Source: Streptococcus caballi DSM 19004
GTDB lineage: Bacteria; Bacillota; Bacilli; Lactobacillales; Streptococcaceae
DNA: 64,000 nt
Assembly (NCBI RefSeq): GCF_000379985.1
Contig: NZ_KB904063.1
Span: 62,001 to 126,000 of the forward strand
Direction of reading: 5' to 3'
The notes under the pieces were generated by a model. It was not told the origin of the DNA and did no database searches. It was given only the letters and a program-made list of their open reading frames with translations. This document shows positions 53,561-63,674 of the stretch, one piece after another; the stretch's first letter is position 1, and each line of letters opens with the position of its first letter. The position numbers were made by a program, and so were the translations under genes.

Positions 53561-53921
53561 AGCTACTATTATAGCACATTGGCTATTTTTTGCATGCCAG
53601 CAGCCTAGCAGAAGCTCTTTTTTAGGGGAAATAAGCTGGCGCTCAAAAGCTAGCAGCCAAATGATGCCTCAACTCTCCTGACTGACAAGAAGAAAGTAGC
53701 CTTTTTATTTACAAATAGTCTCACCCTAACAAGCAAAAGCATAACTGAGACATGAGTTGTAATCAACTCTTTTAGCAAGCTTTTAACTTTCCCTTCAGTA
53801 GCTATCAGATTTTTTAGTGTGATGCTCTTCGGCACAGGGGAGCTTGGTGTAATCGAGGAACCAAGAAAAAGGAAGGAGCAGATAAGGGCAAGGAAGAGAA
53901 CAAGAAAAATTCAGACAAAAC
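53561..53921. other. Intergenic region hslO-telA
   Basis: No convincing gene. A 39-codon frame rich in Arg/Lys (53822-53938) has no ribosome site and is rejected. The TATTATAGCA near 53570 may be part of the hslO promoter on the minus strand. Confidence 0.5.
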
Positions 53922-53956
53922 AAAAGACTAGAAGTGATTAAACTTCCAGCCTTTTT
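53922..53956. terminator. telA terminator
   Basis: AAAAGACTAGAAGT / ACTTCCAGCCTTTT imperfect stem with T-tracts on both sides. Confidence 0.65.
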
Positions 53957-53963
53957 GTATCTT

Positions 53964-55247
53964 TTATGTAGCGCTATCGGTCACATCTTCACGTTGGCGT
54001 TCAACCTCTTCTTGGACTTCCTTGCCTTCGTTGAGGAGGGCAAGGACGATTTTTTCGTCACGGAGTTTGACAGAGTCATTGATGGTTGCGGCAGATTTAA
54101 CAACAGCGGCCTCCAGTTGAGCGCGTTGCTTGCGGCCGTTATCAATAGCAGCGATGATGCCATTGTTTTGAGCCACTAGACTTTCAGCTAAGGCTGTAAC
54201 AGATTTGATGTTCATGGTTGGGCCTTGGGCTGTGCGTTCTAGCTGAGGAATAGCTTCCTTGCTGGTTTCAGCTAACATTTGTAGCGCAGCATTGTTGGCA
54301 TTGACAATGGCATCTGCTGTCACACCAGATTTGACCGACTGTTGTAAAATACCGAGTTGGGCGATGGACAATTTCATGGTTGGAATAGTATTGCGGCGCA
54401 GCATGCCAAGCTTTTGGCGCATGTCCGAGGAAACCTTGACCATGTTGCGCATTTGCGGCGTTGTTGTCCAAGCCACATAGAGGCGGCTTAGGTACTCTGT
54501 GTGTTGTTGCTCCAAAGTATTGATGACTTCAGTCATGCGAGCTAGCTCGTCAGACTTGGTTTGGTATTCAGGAGTGGCGCTGTCTAGGGTAGCCAGTTCA
54601 TTTTGCAATTTGCTGGCGCGGTTAGCACCCTCAGTTTGAGTAGCTTCGATAAAGGCAATAACGCCCACCAGATTTTCGATAGACTTGGTATTGTCTTCAA
54701 TCAACATTTCAGCAGAGACGATGTTTCGAGCTAGCGTCTCTTCTTGTTTGACCACAGCTGCGGCCATGCCATCCATCTTCTGCTCAATATTTTGTGAATC
54801 AAAATAGAATTCTTGCAGGCTACTCTTGCCTTGCTTAAACATTTTTTGTAGGAAGTTTGGTTTCTTTTCTAATTCAGCTGGTTTGGCATCCTTGTATTTG
54901 GTGATGAAACCGTTGAGTTCGCGGTTGGTGTTTTTGAGCAGTTCATCCACTTGTGGGATTTCCAGTTTCTTTTGCTCCGCTAGAATGTGATTGACAGTAG
55001 TGTTAACCTCTTCAACGGCAGAACTCCCAAAGTCTAAGAGGGCATTTTGGTCAGCCACAAAGGTGTCCACAAGGGCTGGCGCCTTGGCTGTAATAGCAGC
55101 TTGTTGTTCGGGCGACAATTTTTCATAGAAGGATACTTGCCCAGTTGAGGAGGTATCCGTTGTGGCGATAATTTCAGTTGTTTTGTCAGTTTTTGCGATG
55201 GCATTGTCAGCAATTTTGTCAATGTCAAAGTTAAATGTGTCTGCCAT
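53964..55247 (-). CDS. Toxic anion resistance protein TelA
   Basis: 427-aa TelA/KlaA family (PF05816) protein, long helical with coiled-coil pattern; core motifs LLKNTNRELNGFITKYKDAKPAELEKKPNF, RNMVKVSSDMRQKLGMLRRNTIPTMKLSIAQLGILQ. Originally linked with tellurite resistance; in Gram-positives it goes with XpaC and with antimicrobial-peptide and envelope-stress tolerance. 73 bp after the xpaC gene with a stem-loop between. Confidence 0.92.
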   Translation of the reverse strand: MADTFNFDIDKIADNAIAKTDKTTEIIATTDTSSTGQVSFYEKLSPEQQAAITAKAPALVDTFVADQNALLDFGSSAVEEVNTTVNHILAEQKKLEIPQVDELLKNTNRELNGFITKYKDAKPAELEKKPNFLQKMFKQGKSSLQEFYFDSQNIEQKMDGMAAAVVKQEETLARNIVSAEMLIEDNTKSIENLVGVIAFIEATQTEGANRASKLQNELATLDSATPEYQTKSDELARMTEVINTLEQQHTEYLSRLYVAWTTTPQMRNMVKVSSDMRQKLGMLRRNTIPTMKLSIAQLGILQQSVKSGVTADAIVNANNAALQMLAETSKEAIPQLERTAQGPTMNIKSVTALAESLVAQNNGIIAAIDNGRKQRAQLEAAVVKSAATINDSVKLRDEKIVLALLNEGKEVQEEVERQREDVTDSAT

Positions 55248-55320
55248 GTTTTAGTTCCTAAGCGCTCAAAGTCCAACTTTACTTTTCTTGAGCACTTTTC
55301 CTTTCTCCAAAAAATATAGG

Positions 55321-56172
55321 TTAATAAATATCTGAGGCATCCGTGTCCTGAGCATAGTCCTTGTGTTTAGCATTCATCATGCGAAGGCTGACATCAAAGT
55401 CTTTCAGATCACTTTCATTAAGTTGACGCAGGGTTTCATCCAAGTCCAAATCAAATTTTTCTAGCGCAGCCTTGGCTTGGGAAAGGCGCTCCTCCGCATT
55501 ATAGAAATCTTTTGGTGACTCCTTAATCTTGAGGTAACCGGCCAAGATGTCCTCGAAACGATGCATGTTAGCTTGGTGGAGGGCAGTCAGCTCGGCTTTA
55601 TTGTCCATCCCCTCAATTTTATCTATGATAGCAGCGTGGTCGCGTTGGATATTGGTGTAAACTTGGTTTAGTTCAGGGGCACGCTTGAGGATATCCTTCT
55701 CTTCATCGGAGGCAGGGGCGGTCGAAGGGATAATGTCTAGCTTTTCCAGTTGCAGCTTGATGTCCTCTTCCACTTGAATAGCTTTACGAGTGACTCGTTT
55801 GTAAATGTTGAGATCCATCTTATCTTTGAGAGCTCCCGCTTCGCTTTGGATATCTTGGATTTTGGGTAATAGCTGGCGCGCAACCACAGAATATTGAGTA
55901 TAATCCTTGTCATCTAGATAAGCATCCAAGAGCTTGACTTGACGGTCTGCCTGCTGGATCGTATCTTTCAAGTCCTGTAAACGCTGAGCCGTGTTGACTT
56001 TGTCTAGACGACTTTGTCTCGTTGCCAAATAATAAACACCATATCCGATAGCTCCCATAACCAAAAAAGGAAGCAGGGCACCCAAGAGAGAACCCAGGAC
56101 GGAGATGACAATAATAACTCCAATGATAGTTCCCAAAAGATTGCCTCGCCTTGGTGGACGATAGTATGCCAT
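55321..56172 (-). CDS. XpaC-like 5-bromo-4-chloroindolyl phosphate hydrolysis family protein
   Basis: 283 aa. N-terminal YRPPRRGNLL, two close membrane segments (about residues 14-48; LGTIIGVIIVISVLGSLLGALLPFLVMGAIGYGVYYL), then cytoplasmic helical domain. Homologous to XpaC, habitual partner of TelA. ATG at 56172 is preferred; a GTG four codons earlier overlaps the ribosome site (GTGAG). Role in envelope stress is inferred from the pairing. Confidence 0.85.
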   Translation of the reverse strand: MAYYRPPRRGNLLGTIIGVIIVISVLGSLLGALLPFLVMGAIGYGVYYLATRQSRLDKVNTAQRLQDLKDTIQQADRQVKLLDAYLDDKDYTQYSVVARQLLPKIQDIQSEAGALKDKMDLNIYKRVTRKAIQVEEDIKLQLEKLDIIPSTAPASDEEKDILKRAPELNQVYTNIQRDHAAIIDKIEGMDNKAELTALHQANMHRFEDILAGYLKIKESPKDFYNAEERLSQAKAALEKFDLDLDETLRQLNESDLKDFDVSLRMMNAKHKDYAQDTDASDIY

Positions 56173-56261
56173 AAATTTTCTCACTTCTATTTCATTATCG
56201 TATCGTTACTATTTTATCGCAAATGCCCAGCTTGTGACAAGGATTTAACGTCTTAAAATAG

Positions 56262-56292
56262 AAAAATCATCTAATAAACTATTAGACGATTT
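56262..56292 (-). terminator. gshF terminator
   Basis: Minus strand AAATCGTCTAATA-GTT-TATTAGATGATTTTTC, perfect apart from one pair. Confidence 0.82.
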
Positions 56293-56295
56293 GGA

Positions 56296-58554
56296 TTATT
56301 CATGCACTTCTGGGAAGAGTTTGGCTAAAATCTTTGGTGTGATGGCTTGACCAGGCCCAGACTCGCAGTAAGTGTGCATATACATGGAAGGGTTGAAGTT
56401 CAGCTCAATACAAGTAGCATTGGGGTTTTCTTTATTTGACACCTGCTTGGCATCAGGGATAATTAAATCCACTCCGCAAGCCCAGGCGCCCATGGCTTTG
56501 GCCATATTAGCCGCTAACTGCTTATAAGAGGTATCCATGTTGTTAGTCACATCAATAGAGTCTCCACCCGTTGAGATGTTGGAATTGCGGCGTAAATCCA
56601 CCTTGATACCATCAGGAAGAATATCGTCTGGCTGATAGCCTTGTTGTTCCAACATGAGCAGCTCAATGTCACCTAGGTCAATAATTTCCAGCGGCGAACG
56701 GTGGTTGCGTCCCCGTAACGGATTGGCGTTTTTGATGTCTATCAATTCACGGATGCTATGTTTGCCATCACCAACCACATTAGCAGCAACGCGCAGGAGG
56801 ACAGCTTCGCATTTACCATCTAGGATAAAGAAACGGTATTCCGTTCCGTCAATGAATTCTTCCACCAGTAGTGATTGGTCTTCGGAAAAGGCTATATCTA
56901 GAGCTTTTTCATAGGCTTCTAGGTTAGTGGGTTCCTTGAAAATAGAGATACCTAGCCCAAAGTTAGTTGATTTGGGTTTGACAACGATGGCTTTCTTTTG
57001 GATTTGGGAGAAATAGCGGAGCGCCTCATCTTTATTATCAAATTCTGCTCCCGCGGGTACCGGGAAGCCAGCGGCATCCAAGATTTTCTTAGTCACAACC
57101 TTGTTAGCCATGGCCAGCGGAATGATGTAATTATCTTTTGAAGTCATGTTGCCATTCTTTACGTACTCAACATGATTACCATGCCAGAGCTTGAGAAATT
57201 GGTCACTCTCATCCAAAATGTCAAAGTTGACACCCTTTTGAATGACATCAAAAAGCAGCATCTGGGTAGATAGTTCCATAGTCTCATAACCTTTGAGTGC
57301 ATAGGGTGCTTGCCAGGCATAGGCCTGAAAGGCTTGCCCTTGTTTTTGACCAAAAACTTCTAAAGAAAGTTGATTGATTTCCTTGAACAAACGCCCTCCG
57401 ATAGTCAAATCAGGTTTGTCAACCTGCTCTTTCACCTTGTCTATCAAGCTCTGGTAGTAGTCTGGTAGCTGGAAGTGATTGACGACCTCTTGCATGCTTG
57501 ACAGAATAGTGCCAAACGGTGCTTGCTCGGGTAATGTGTCCAAAGGATGGCTGGTAGCTATGACTTCATTAAGATTGTTGGCTTGGCTAATAGATTCGTC
57601 TATTTTGTCAACACTGTCAATCCATAGTAAAGCTAGTGTAAAGAGATGGACAGTATCTAGGGTTTCCTGAGTGATGCCCTTGTTATCAAAGGGATTGAGG
57701 TCAAAACAGCGAAACTCTAGATAAGTGATGCCTTGTTTCAGATAATCGCGGTTGTGCTTGCTGCCACGCAGACGAACAGCAGAGTAAAATTCCTTCTCGG
57801 CAATGAGGCGTTTATCGGCAACACAGTTCTCAATGTCAACAATGTATTGCTCTAGACTTTCATAAGATACCTTGACCTCATCGTGATTGACATAGCCATG
57901 AGAAGAGCTATTACGCAGGGAACGAACAGGTTTATCAAGAGGATACTCAAGGAAGCCCTGCTCTGCTATTGGCGAAGCCCCATAAAGGTAAGTCAGAAGC
58001 CAACGGAAACGCAGGAAGTTTTGTGCCAGTTTGAGATAAAGGTCATTTCTGAAATTAACCATGGAATCGTATCCGCTCTCTGCAAATAGCTGAGTAATCA
58101 AGTCCTTACCCAACTCCATATTATAGTGGATACCCGACATAGACTGTAGCAGCTTGCCATAGGTGTCAGATAAATGCTGGCGGTAATGGCGTTCAAAAGT
58201 ATTTTCAAGCTTGGCAATTTGAATCTCATCCTCAGTGATTTTTGGAGGCATGGAGAGAGGCCATAAATACTCGTCTTTATTTAGAGAACGTCCAGCCACG
58301 TCTGTGATAGCGCCTAAAAATCGCAGGGCTTCCTTCGTTGATGAAGCCACAGGTGTGATGAGCTCCATCTGTGGCTCGCTGTAGTCGGTTTGGATGTAGG
58401 GGTGAAAATTGCGGCTACCTAAAACGTTAGGATGTGCTGTTTGGGCAACCTTGCCTGATTTATGGATACGCAAACTTTCTCTCTCTAAGCCAAAAGTAGC
58501 TTGGAGAATGGGGAGGGTTGACGGTGCTTGTTGTAATAGTTGGTTAAGTGACAT
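56296..58554 (-). CDS. gshF: Bifunctional glutamate-cysteine ligase/glutathione synthetase
   Basis: 752-aa GshF (GshAB). N-terminal gamma-glutamylcysteine ligase domain (residues about 1-480; FGLERESLRIHKSGKVAQTAHP, SGIHYNMELG, TYLEFRCFDLNPFD) fused to an ATP-grasp glutathione synthetase domain (about 485-752; VVKPKSTNFGLGISIF, DGTEYRFFILDGKCEAVLLR, CIELNFNPSMYMH). Makes glutathione from Glu, Cys and Gly, used by streptococci against oxidative stress. Divergent from purA with 244 bp between. Family length 750-780. Confidence 0.96.
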   Translation of the reverse strand: MSLNQLLQQAPSTLPILQATFGLERESLRIHKSGKVAQTAHPNVLGSRNFHPYIQTDYSEPQMELITPVASSTKEALRFLGAITDVAGRSLNKDEYLWPLSMPPKITEDEIQIAKLENTFERHYRQHLSDTYGKLLQSMSGIHYNMELGKDLITQLFAESGYDSMVNFRNDLYLKLAQNFLRFRWLLTYLYGASPIAEQGFLEYPLDKPVRSLRNSSSHGYVNHDEVKVSYESLEQYIVDIENCVADKRLIAEKEFYSAVRLRGSKHNRDYLKQGITYLEFRCFDLNPFDNKGITQETLDTVHLFTLALLWIDSVDKIDESISQANNLNEVIATSHPLDTLPEQAPFGTILSSMQEVVNHFQLPDYYQSLIDKVKEQVDKPDLTIGGRLFKEINQLSLEVFGQKQGQAFQAYAWQAPYALKGYETMELSTQMLLFDVIQKGVNFDILDESDQFLKLWHGNHVEYVKNGNMTSKDNYIIPLAMANKVVTKKILDAAGFPVPAGAEFDNKDEALRYFSQIQKKAIVVKPKSTNFGLGISIFKEPTNLEAYEKALDIAFSEDQSLLVEEFIDGTEYRFFILDGKCEAVLLRVAANVVGDGKHSIRELIDIKNANPLRGRNHRSPLEIIDLGDIELLMLEQQGYQPDDILPDGIKVDLRRNSNISTGGDSIDVTNNMDTSYKQLAANMAKAMGAWACGVDLIIPDAKQVSNKENPNATCIELNFNPSMYMHTYCESGPGQAITPKILAKLFPEVHE

Positions 58555-58673
58555 AGCTTACCTCGCTTAAAAAAGATACCTTTATTCTAGGGGAAAGCGG
58601 ATTAAAATGCAATTTTTGGCTACGGCTTACCAGAATTTTTGAATTAATTTATAGCAGAAGTCGCTTTCAGTCA

Positions 58674-58702
58674 TTGAAAAAAGGGATGAAATTTCATATA
58701 AT
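58674..58702 (+). promoter_or_regulatory. purA promoter
   Basis: TTGAAA (58674-58679), 17-bp spacer, TATAAT (58697-58702). Start of transcription near 58709. Confidence 0.78.
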
Positions 58703-58710
58703 GAATTGTA

Positions 58711-60091
<1,381 letters not shown>

Positions 60092-60097
60092 TGAAAA

Positions 60098-60140
60098 GTG
60101 AAGGAGTTGAGGCTGGTTTCCCAACTTCTTTTCTATTTAG
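60098..60140 (+). terminator. purA terminator
   Basis: GAAGGAGTTG-N12-CAACTTCTTTTC stem-loop just after the purA stop. Confidence 0.65.
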
Positions 60141-60151
60141 AACGAGAGAAA

Positions 60152-61096
60152 ATGGCTGTATTTTTACATAGTATTTCAGGAGTATTGATTATTTTAGTGA
60201 TGATTGCTATCGGTTACTGGCTTAATGAACGTGGCTGGTTTGATGAGCAAGCAGCGTCCTTGATGACTAAGTTAGTCACTCAGTTGGCTTTGCCTGCTTA
60301 CATGATTTATACTATCATGGCGAGATTTTCAGCCAAGGAATTATTGGAAATGCTGCCGCAACTGCACTTTCCAGCCTTGTCCATGGTTATTTTGCTGGGG
60401 ATTGCTGCTGCGACAGCGCAACTTTTTGCCGTGGATAGGAAACATCGCGGTCTCTTTATTTCTATGTTTTTCAATTCTAACACGGTTTTTGTCGGTTTGC
60501 CTATCAATCAAGCGCTTTTTGGCGACAAGAGTATTCCTTATGTTTTAGTTTATTATATGTGCAATACCACCTTCTTTTGGACTATCGGGACTTATCTGAT
60601 TCAGAAAGATGGTCAGAAAACGGCCAACATTGATTGGCGTTCTAGTTTGAGAAAAATATTTTCACCACCTTTGTTGGGCTTCATTTTGGGAGTTCTCTTG
60701 GTTGTGTTTAAGGTCAAACTTCCCGATTTCCTCATGAGCGATTTACAATATATTGGTAATTTAACCATTCCGCTGTCCATGCTTTTCATCGGACTTACAG
60801 TGTCAAGGGCTGGGCTTAGTCAATTAGCTCTAAAAAAAGACCATATGTTGATTCTATTCGGACGCTTTGTCATCTCTCCGCTATTGATGACGCTAATTGT
60901 CTGGCAGGCCAATCTTCCCCATCTCATGAAAGAGGTTTTTATCATCCAATCTGCCATGCCAGTCATGACCAATGCTCCGATTATTGCTAGGATGTATGAT
61001 GTGGATACTGATTACGCTGCAGTCATGGTGACTGAGACTACGCTTTTGACCATGCTGGTTGTTCCCATTTTGACGTTCTTGGTTAGTACTATATAA
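60152..61096 (+). CDS. AEC family transporter
   Basis: 314-aa auxin-efflux-carrier family protein with ten membrane segments in two halves (residues about 10-130 and 165-310). Family-type motifs: LGFILGVLLVVF, GNLTIPLSMLFIGLTVSR, MPVMTNAPIIARMYDVD. Bacterial members carry malate or other organic acids; substrate not known. ATG 60152 (MAVFLHSIS; GAGAG upstream) is chosen over an ATG 18 codons earlier that lies in the purA terminator. Confidence 0.86.
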   Translation: MAVFLHSISGVLIILVMIAIGYWLNERGWFDEQAASLMTKLVTQLALPAYMIYTIMARFSAKELLEMLPQLHFPALSMVILLGIAAATAQLFAVDRKHRGLFISMFFNSNTVFVGLPINQALFGDKSIPYVLVYYMCNTTFFWTIGTYLIQKDGQKTANIDWRSSLRKIFSPPLLGFILGVLLVVFKVKLPDFLMSDLQYIGNLTIPLSMLFIGLTVSRAGLSQLALKKDHMLILFGRFVISPLLMTLIVWQANLPHLMKEVFIIQSAMPVMTNAPIIARMYDVDTDYAAVMVTETTLLTMLVVPILTFLVSTI

Positions 61097-61135
61097 AAAA
61101 AGAAGCTGAATGTGATGATTCAGCTTCTTTTTTTA
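61094..61135 (+). terminator. AEC gene terminator
   Basis: AAAAAAAGAAGCTGAA-N8-TTCAGCTTCTTTTTTT, 16-bp stem. Confidence 0.9.
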
Positions 61136-61136
61136 T

Positions 61137-61330
61137 ATATTTTCTCCTGGAAGATATTTCCTGACGAGGTCTAGAAAGATTTTGGCGGACTGGCTAAGGG
61201 GGACATATTTGCGCCAATGAGGTAAATCTCGGAAAAGACATCGGGGAAGAGTGGTTTGAAGATGAAGTTGCTATCTTCGGAAGAGAAAGTCAGCTTCTTT
61301 AAGATGAAAGTATAGTCTCCGCTAGCATTG
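61137..61330 (-). pseudogene. LysR family regulator 3' remnant
   Basis: Minus-strand codons give YTFILKKLTFSSEDSNFIFK, PLFPDVFSEIYLI, and after a frameshift WRKYVPLSQSAKIFLDLVRK YLPGENI then stop: the end of a LysR effector domain (KYxPLSQSAKxF). The helix-turn-helix part is missing. Confidence 0.68.
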
Positions 61331-61336
61331 ATGGGG

Positions 61337-61537
61337 ATACGCTATCTTCTGACTGTGACAATCTTGACTGTGTCATCCTTCACAGATAGTTCGCTTGTCT
61401 ATCATTTTCAAAATGCCAAGAACAATGGTGTGACCAAAGATGAAATCTCAGCAACCTTTGCCCACATTGCTTCCTATGCTAGCTGGCCAAAATCCTGGGC
61501 AGCCTTTAGTTTAGAGAAGGCTGTTTGGACAGATTGA
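61337..61537 (+). pseudogene. Carboxymuconolactone decarboxylase family 3' remnant
   Basis: Reads RYLLTVTILTVSSFTDSSLVYHFQNAKNNG then VTKDEISATFAHIASYASWPKSWAAFSLEK: C-terminal half of a CMD/AhpD-like domain. The 5' half is absent, and the sequence joins the LysR remnant directly. Confidence 0.75.
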
Positions 61538-61548
61538 TAACTGGGCGA

Positions 61549-61577
61549 TGCTCACGCGAGATGCGTGGGCTTTTTTG
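61549..61577 (+). terminator. Terminator of the former CMD gene
   Basis: GCTCACGC-GAGAT-GCGTGGGCTTTTTT. Confidence 0.82.
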
Positions 61578-61642
61578 TTCTTTAGAAGTATTGCCTCTCC
61601 AGTACAGGTTTGCACACTCAGCTGTGTATATCTTGGTCTTTT

Positions 61643-61656
61643 TGTTTGCGCTTACA
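61643..61656 (+). promoter_or_regulatory. cre (CcpA) site at the ula promoter
   Basis: TGTTTGCGCTTACA agrees with the cre consensus TGWAANCGNTNWCA at 12 of 14 positions. It covers the -35 region before TATAAT (61662-61667), so CcpA would repress the ascorbate PTS when glucose is present. Confidence 0.68.
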
Positions 61657-61715
61657 AAATATATAATAAAAGCGTAGACAAATCAATAAACTAATTTAGA
61701 AAAGGAGTCGTTATT

Positions 61716-63176
61716 ATGAATATACTTTTAGGTATTCTTAACTGGTTCTCTCAAAACATTTTGCAACAGCCAGCTTTCTTTGTAGGTCTCTTGGTATTAG
61801 TAGGGTATCTCCTACTGAAAAAACCTCTGCATGATGTTTTTGCAGGATTTATAAAAGCTACTGTTGGTTACATGATTTTGAACGTCGGTGCAGGTGGTCT
61901 GGTTTCTACTTTTCGCCCCATCCTAGCAGCTCTTAACTTTAAGTTCAATATCGGTGCCGCTGTTATTGACCCATACTTTGGCTTGACAGCAGCTAATACT
62001 CTGATTGAAGAAAAGTTCCCTGCATTTGTCGGAACTGCTACAACAGCTCTTTTGATTGGATTCTTTTTAAATATTCTTCTTGTAGCACTTCGCAAAGTGA
62101 CTAAAGTTCGTACTTTGTTTATTACTGGTCACATCATGGTACAGCAAGCTGCTACAGTTGCAATGATGCTCTTGGTTCTTATCCCAGCTTTCCGCACACC
62201 TTGGGTAGCTTCGCTTGCTGTAGGTGTTGTCTGTGGTCTCTACTGGGCAGTCAGCTCAAACATGACTGTTGAGCCAACTCAACGATTGACACACGGTGGT
62301 GGTTTTGCCATTGGTCACCAACAACAATTCGCTATCTGGTTTGTAGATAAAGTTGCTCCAAAATTTGGTAAAAAGGAAGACAATCTTGATAACCTTAAAT
62401 TGCCAGCGTTCTTGAATATTTTCCATGACACAGTTGTCGCATCTGCAACATTGATGATTTTCTTCTTTGGTGCAATCCTTTACATCTTGGGTCCAGACAT
62501 CATGTCTAATGCAAAAATCATCACTTCTGGTACTTTGTTTGACCCAACAAAACAATCATTCTTCATGTATGTTATTTCAACAGCTTTCACTTTCTCAGTA
62601 TATCTCTTCATATTGATGCAAGGTGTACGTATGTTCGTTGCTGAATTGACAAATGCCTTCCAAGGGATTTCTGCTAAATTGCTTCCTGGTTCATTCCCAG
62701 CGGTTGACGTTGCCGCTTCATACGGTTTTGGTTCAGCTTCAGCTACCTTGTTTGGTTTCGCAACTGGTCTTATTGGTCAATTGATTACAATTGTATTGCT
62801 CATTGTCTTTAAAAATCCAGTTCTTATTATTACTGGTTTCGTTCCAGTATTCTTTGATAACGCGGCTGTTGCTGTTTACGCTGATAAACGTGGTGGTTGG
62901 AAAGCAGCAGTTGTTCTCTCATTCATCTCAGGGGTTCTTCAAGTTGCACTTGGTGCTGTAGCAGTCTCACTCCTTGGTCTTGCTTCATACGGTGGTTACC
63001 ATGGTAACATTGATTTTGATATCCCTTGGGTACCGTTCGCTTATATCTTCAAATATGCTGGGGTCATCGGATATGCTCTTGTCTGCCTATTTTTGCTTGC
63101 AATTCCTCAAATTCAATTCGCAAAAGCAAAAGATAAAGATGCTTATTATCGCGGTGATGCTCCTGCTGAAGATTAA
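61716..63176 (+). CDS. ulaA: PTS ascorbate transporter subunit IIC
   Basis: 486-aa UlaA/SgaT permease (EIIC, ascorbate-galactitol superfamily), 10-11 membrane segments. Motifs: NILGILNWFSQNILQQPAFFVGLLV at the N-terminus, GGFAIGHQQQFAIWFVDK, GSFPAVDVAASYGFGSASAT, FFDNAAVAVYADKRGGWKAA. With IIB and IIA downstream it imports and phosphorylates L-ascorbate. AAGGAG nine bases before ATG. First gene of the operon, controlled by the cre site. Confidence 0.95.
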   Translation: MNILLGILNWFSQNILQQPAFFVGLLVLVGYLLLKKPLHDVFAGFIKATVGYMILNVGAGGLVSTFRPILAALNFKFNIGAAVIDPYFGLTAANTLIEEKFPAFVGTATTALLIGFFLNILLVALRKVTKVRTLFITGHIMVQQAATVAMMLLVLIPAFRTPWVASLAVGVVCGLYWAVSSNMTVEPTQRLTHGGGFAIGHQQQFAIWFVDKVAPKFGKKEDNLDNLKLPAFLNIFHDTVVASATLMIFFFGAILYILGPDIMSNAKIITSGTLFDPTKQSFFMYVISTAFTFSVYLFILMQGVRMFVAELTNAFQGISAKLLPGSFPAVDVAASYGFGSASATLFGFATGLIGQLITIVLLIVFKNPVLIITGFVPVFFDNAAVAVYADKRGGWKAAVVLSFISGVLQVALGAVAVSLLGLASYGGYHGNIDFDIPWVPFAYIFKYAGVIGYALVCLFLLAIPQIQFAKAKDKDAYYRGDAPAED

Positions 63177-63261
63177 TACTAATAAAAGTTTCTTGCGGAG
63201 CAGTTTTTTCTAGATGAGTGTTCAATCTCATAGGCCTTATCAAAACTATCAATCGTCTTAA

Positions 63262-63282
63262 ACTAATAGCTTAGCTATTAGT
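63262..63282 (+). promoter_or_regulatory. Hairpin between ulaA and ulaB
   Basis: ACTAATAGC-TTA-GCTATTAGT perfect 9-bp stem, no T-tract; probably RNA processing or 3' protection rather than termination. Confidence 0.5.
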
Positions 63283-63321
63283 AAAACAAAAATCGTTAAA
63301 CGTTAAATGGAGGAAAATGTT

Positions 63322-63600
63322 ATGGTTAAAGTTCTTACAGCATGTGGTAACGGAATGGGTTCTTCTATGGTTATCAAAATGAAAGTTGAGAATGCTCTTC
63401 GTCAACTCGGTGTGAGTGACATTGAATCTGCATCCTGTTCAGTTGGTGAAGCAAAAGGATTGGCTGCTAACTATGATATTGTAGTTGCTTCCAATCATTT
63501 GATTCATGAATTAGATGGACGCACAAAAGGACATCTTGTTGGTCTTGATAACTTAATGGACGATAATGAAATTAAAACTAAATTGCAAGCTATCTTGTAA
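63322..63600 (+). CDS. ulaB: PTS ascorbate transporter subunit IIB
   Basis: 92-aa EIIB. N-terminal phospho-Cys loop TACGNGMGSSMVIKMKVE (Cys about 8), typical of SgaB/UlaB. ATG 63322 has GGAGG nine bases upstream; the frame opens five codons earlier inside this site. Carries phosphate from IIA to the ascorbate bound by UlaA. Confidence 0.94.
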   Translation: MVKVLTACGNGMGSSMVIKMKVENALRQLGVSDIESASCSVGEAKGLAANYDIVVASNHLIHELDGRTKGHLVGLDNLMDDNEIKTKLQAIL

Positions 63601-63611
63601 TCATTTGAAGT

Positions 63612-63643
63612 AAGGTGCTTTCAAGAGCTTGAGAGCACTTTCT
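63612..63643 (+). promoter_or_regulatory. Hairpin between ulaB and ulaC
   Basis: AGGTGCTTTCAA and TTGAGAGCACTTT pair around AGAGC. Short T-tract, partial terminator or processing hairpin. Confidence 0.5.
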
Positions 63644-63674
63644 CATTTAAAATGGCATTTGAAAGGAAACAATT

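Noticed and set aside
53822-53938. 39-codon Arg/Lys-rich frame after hslO
   Set aside because: No ribosome site and it runs into the telA terminator.
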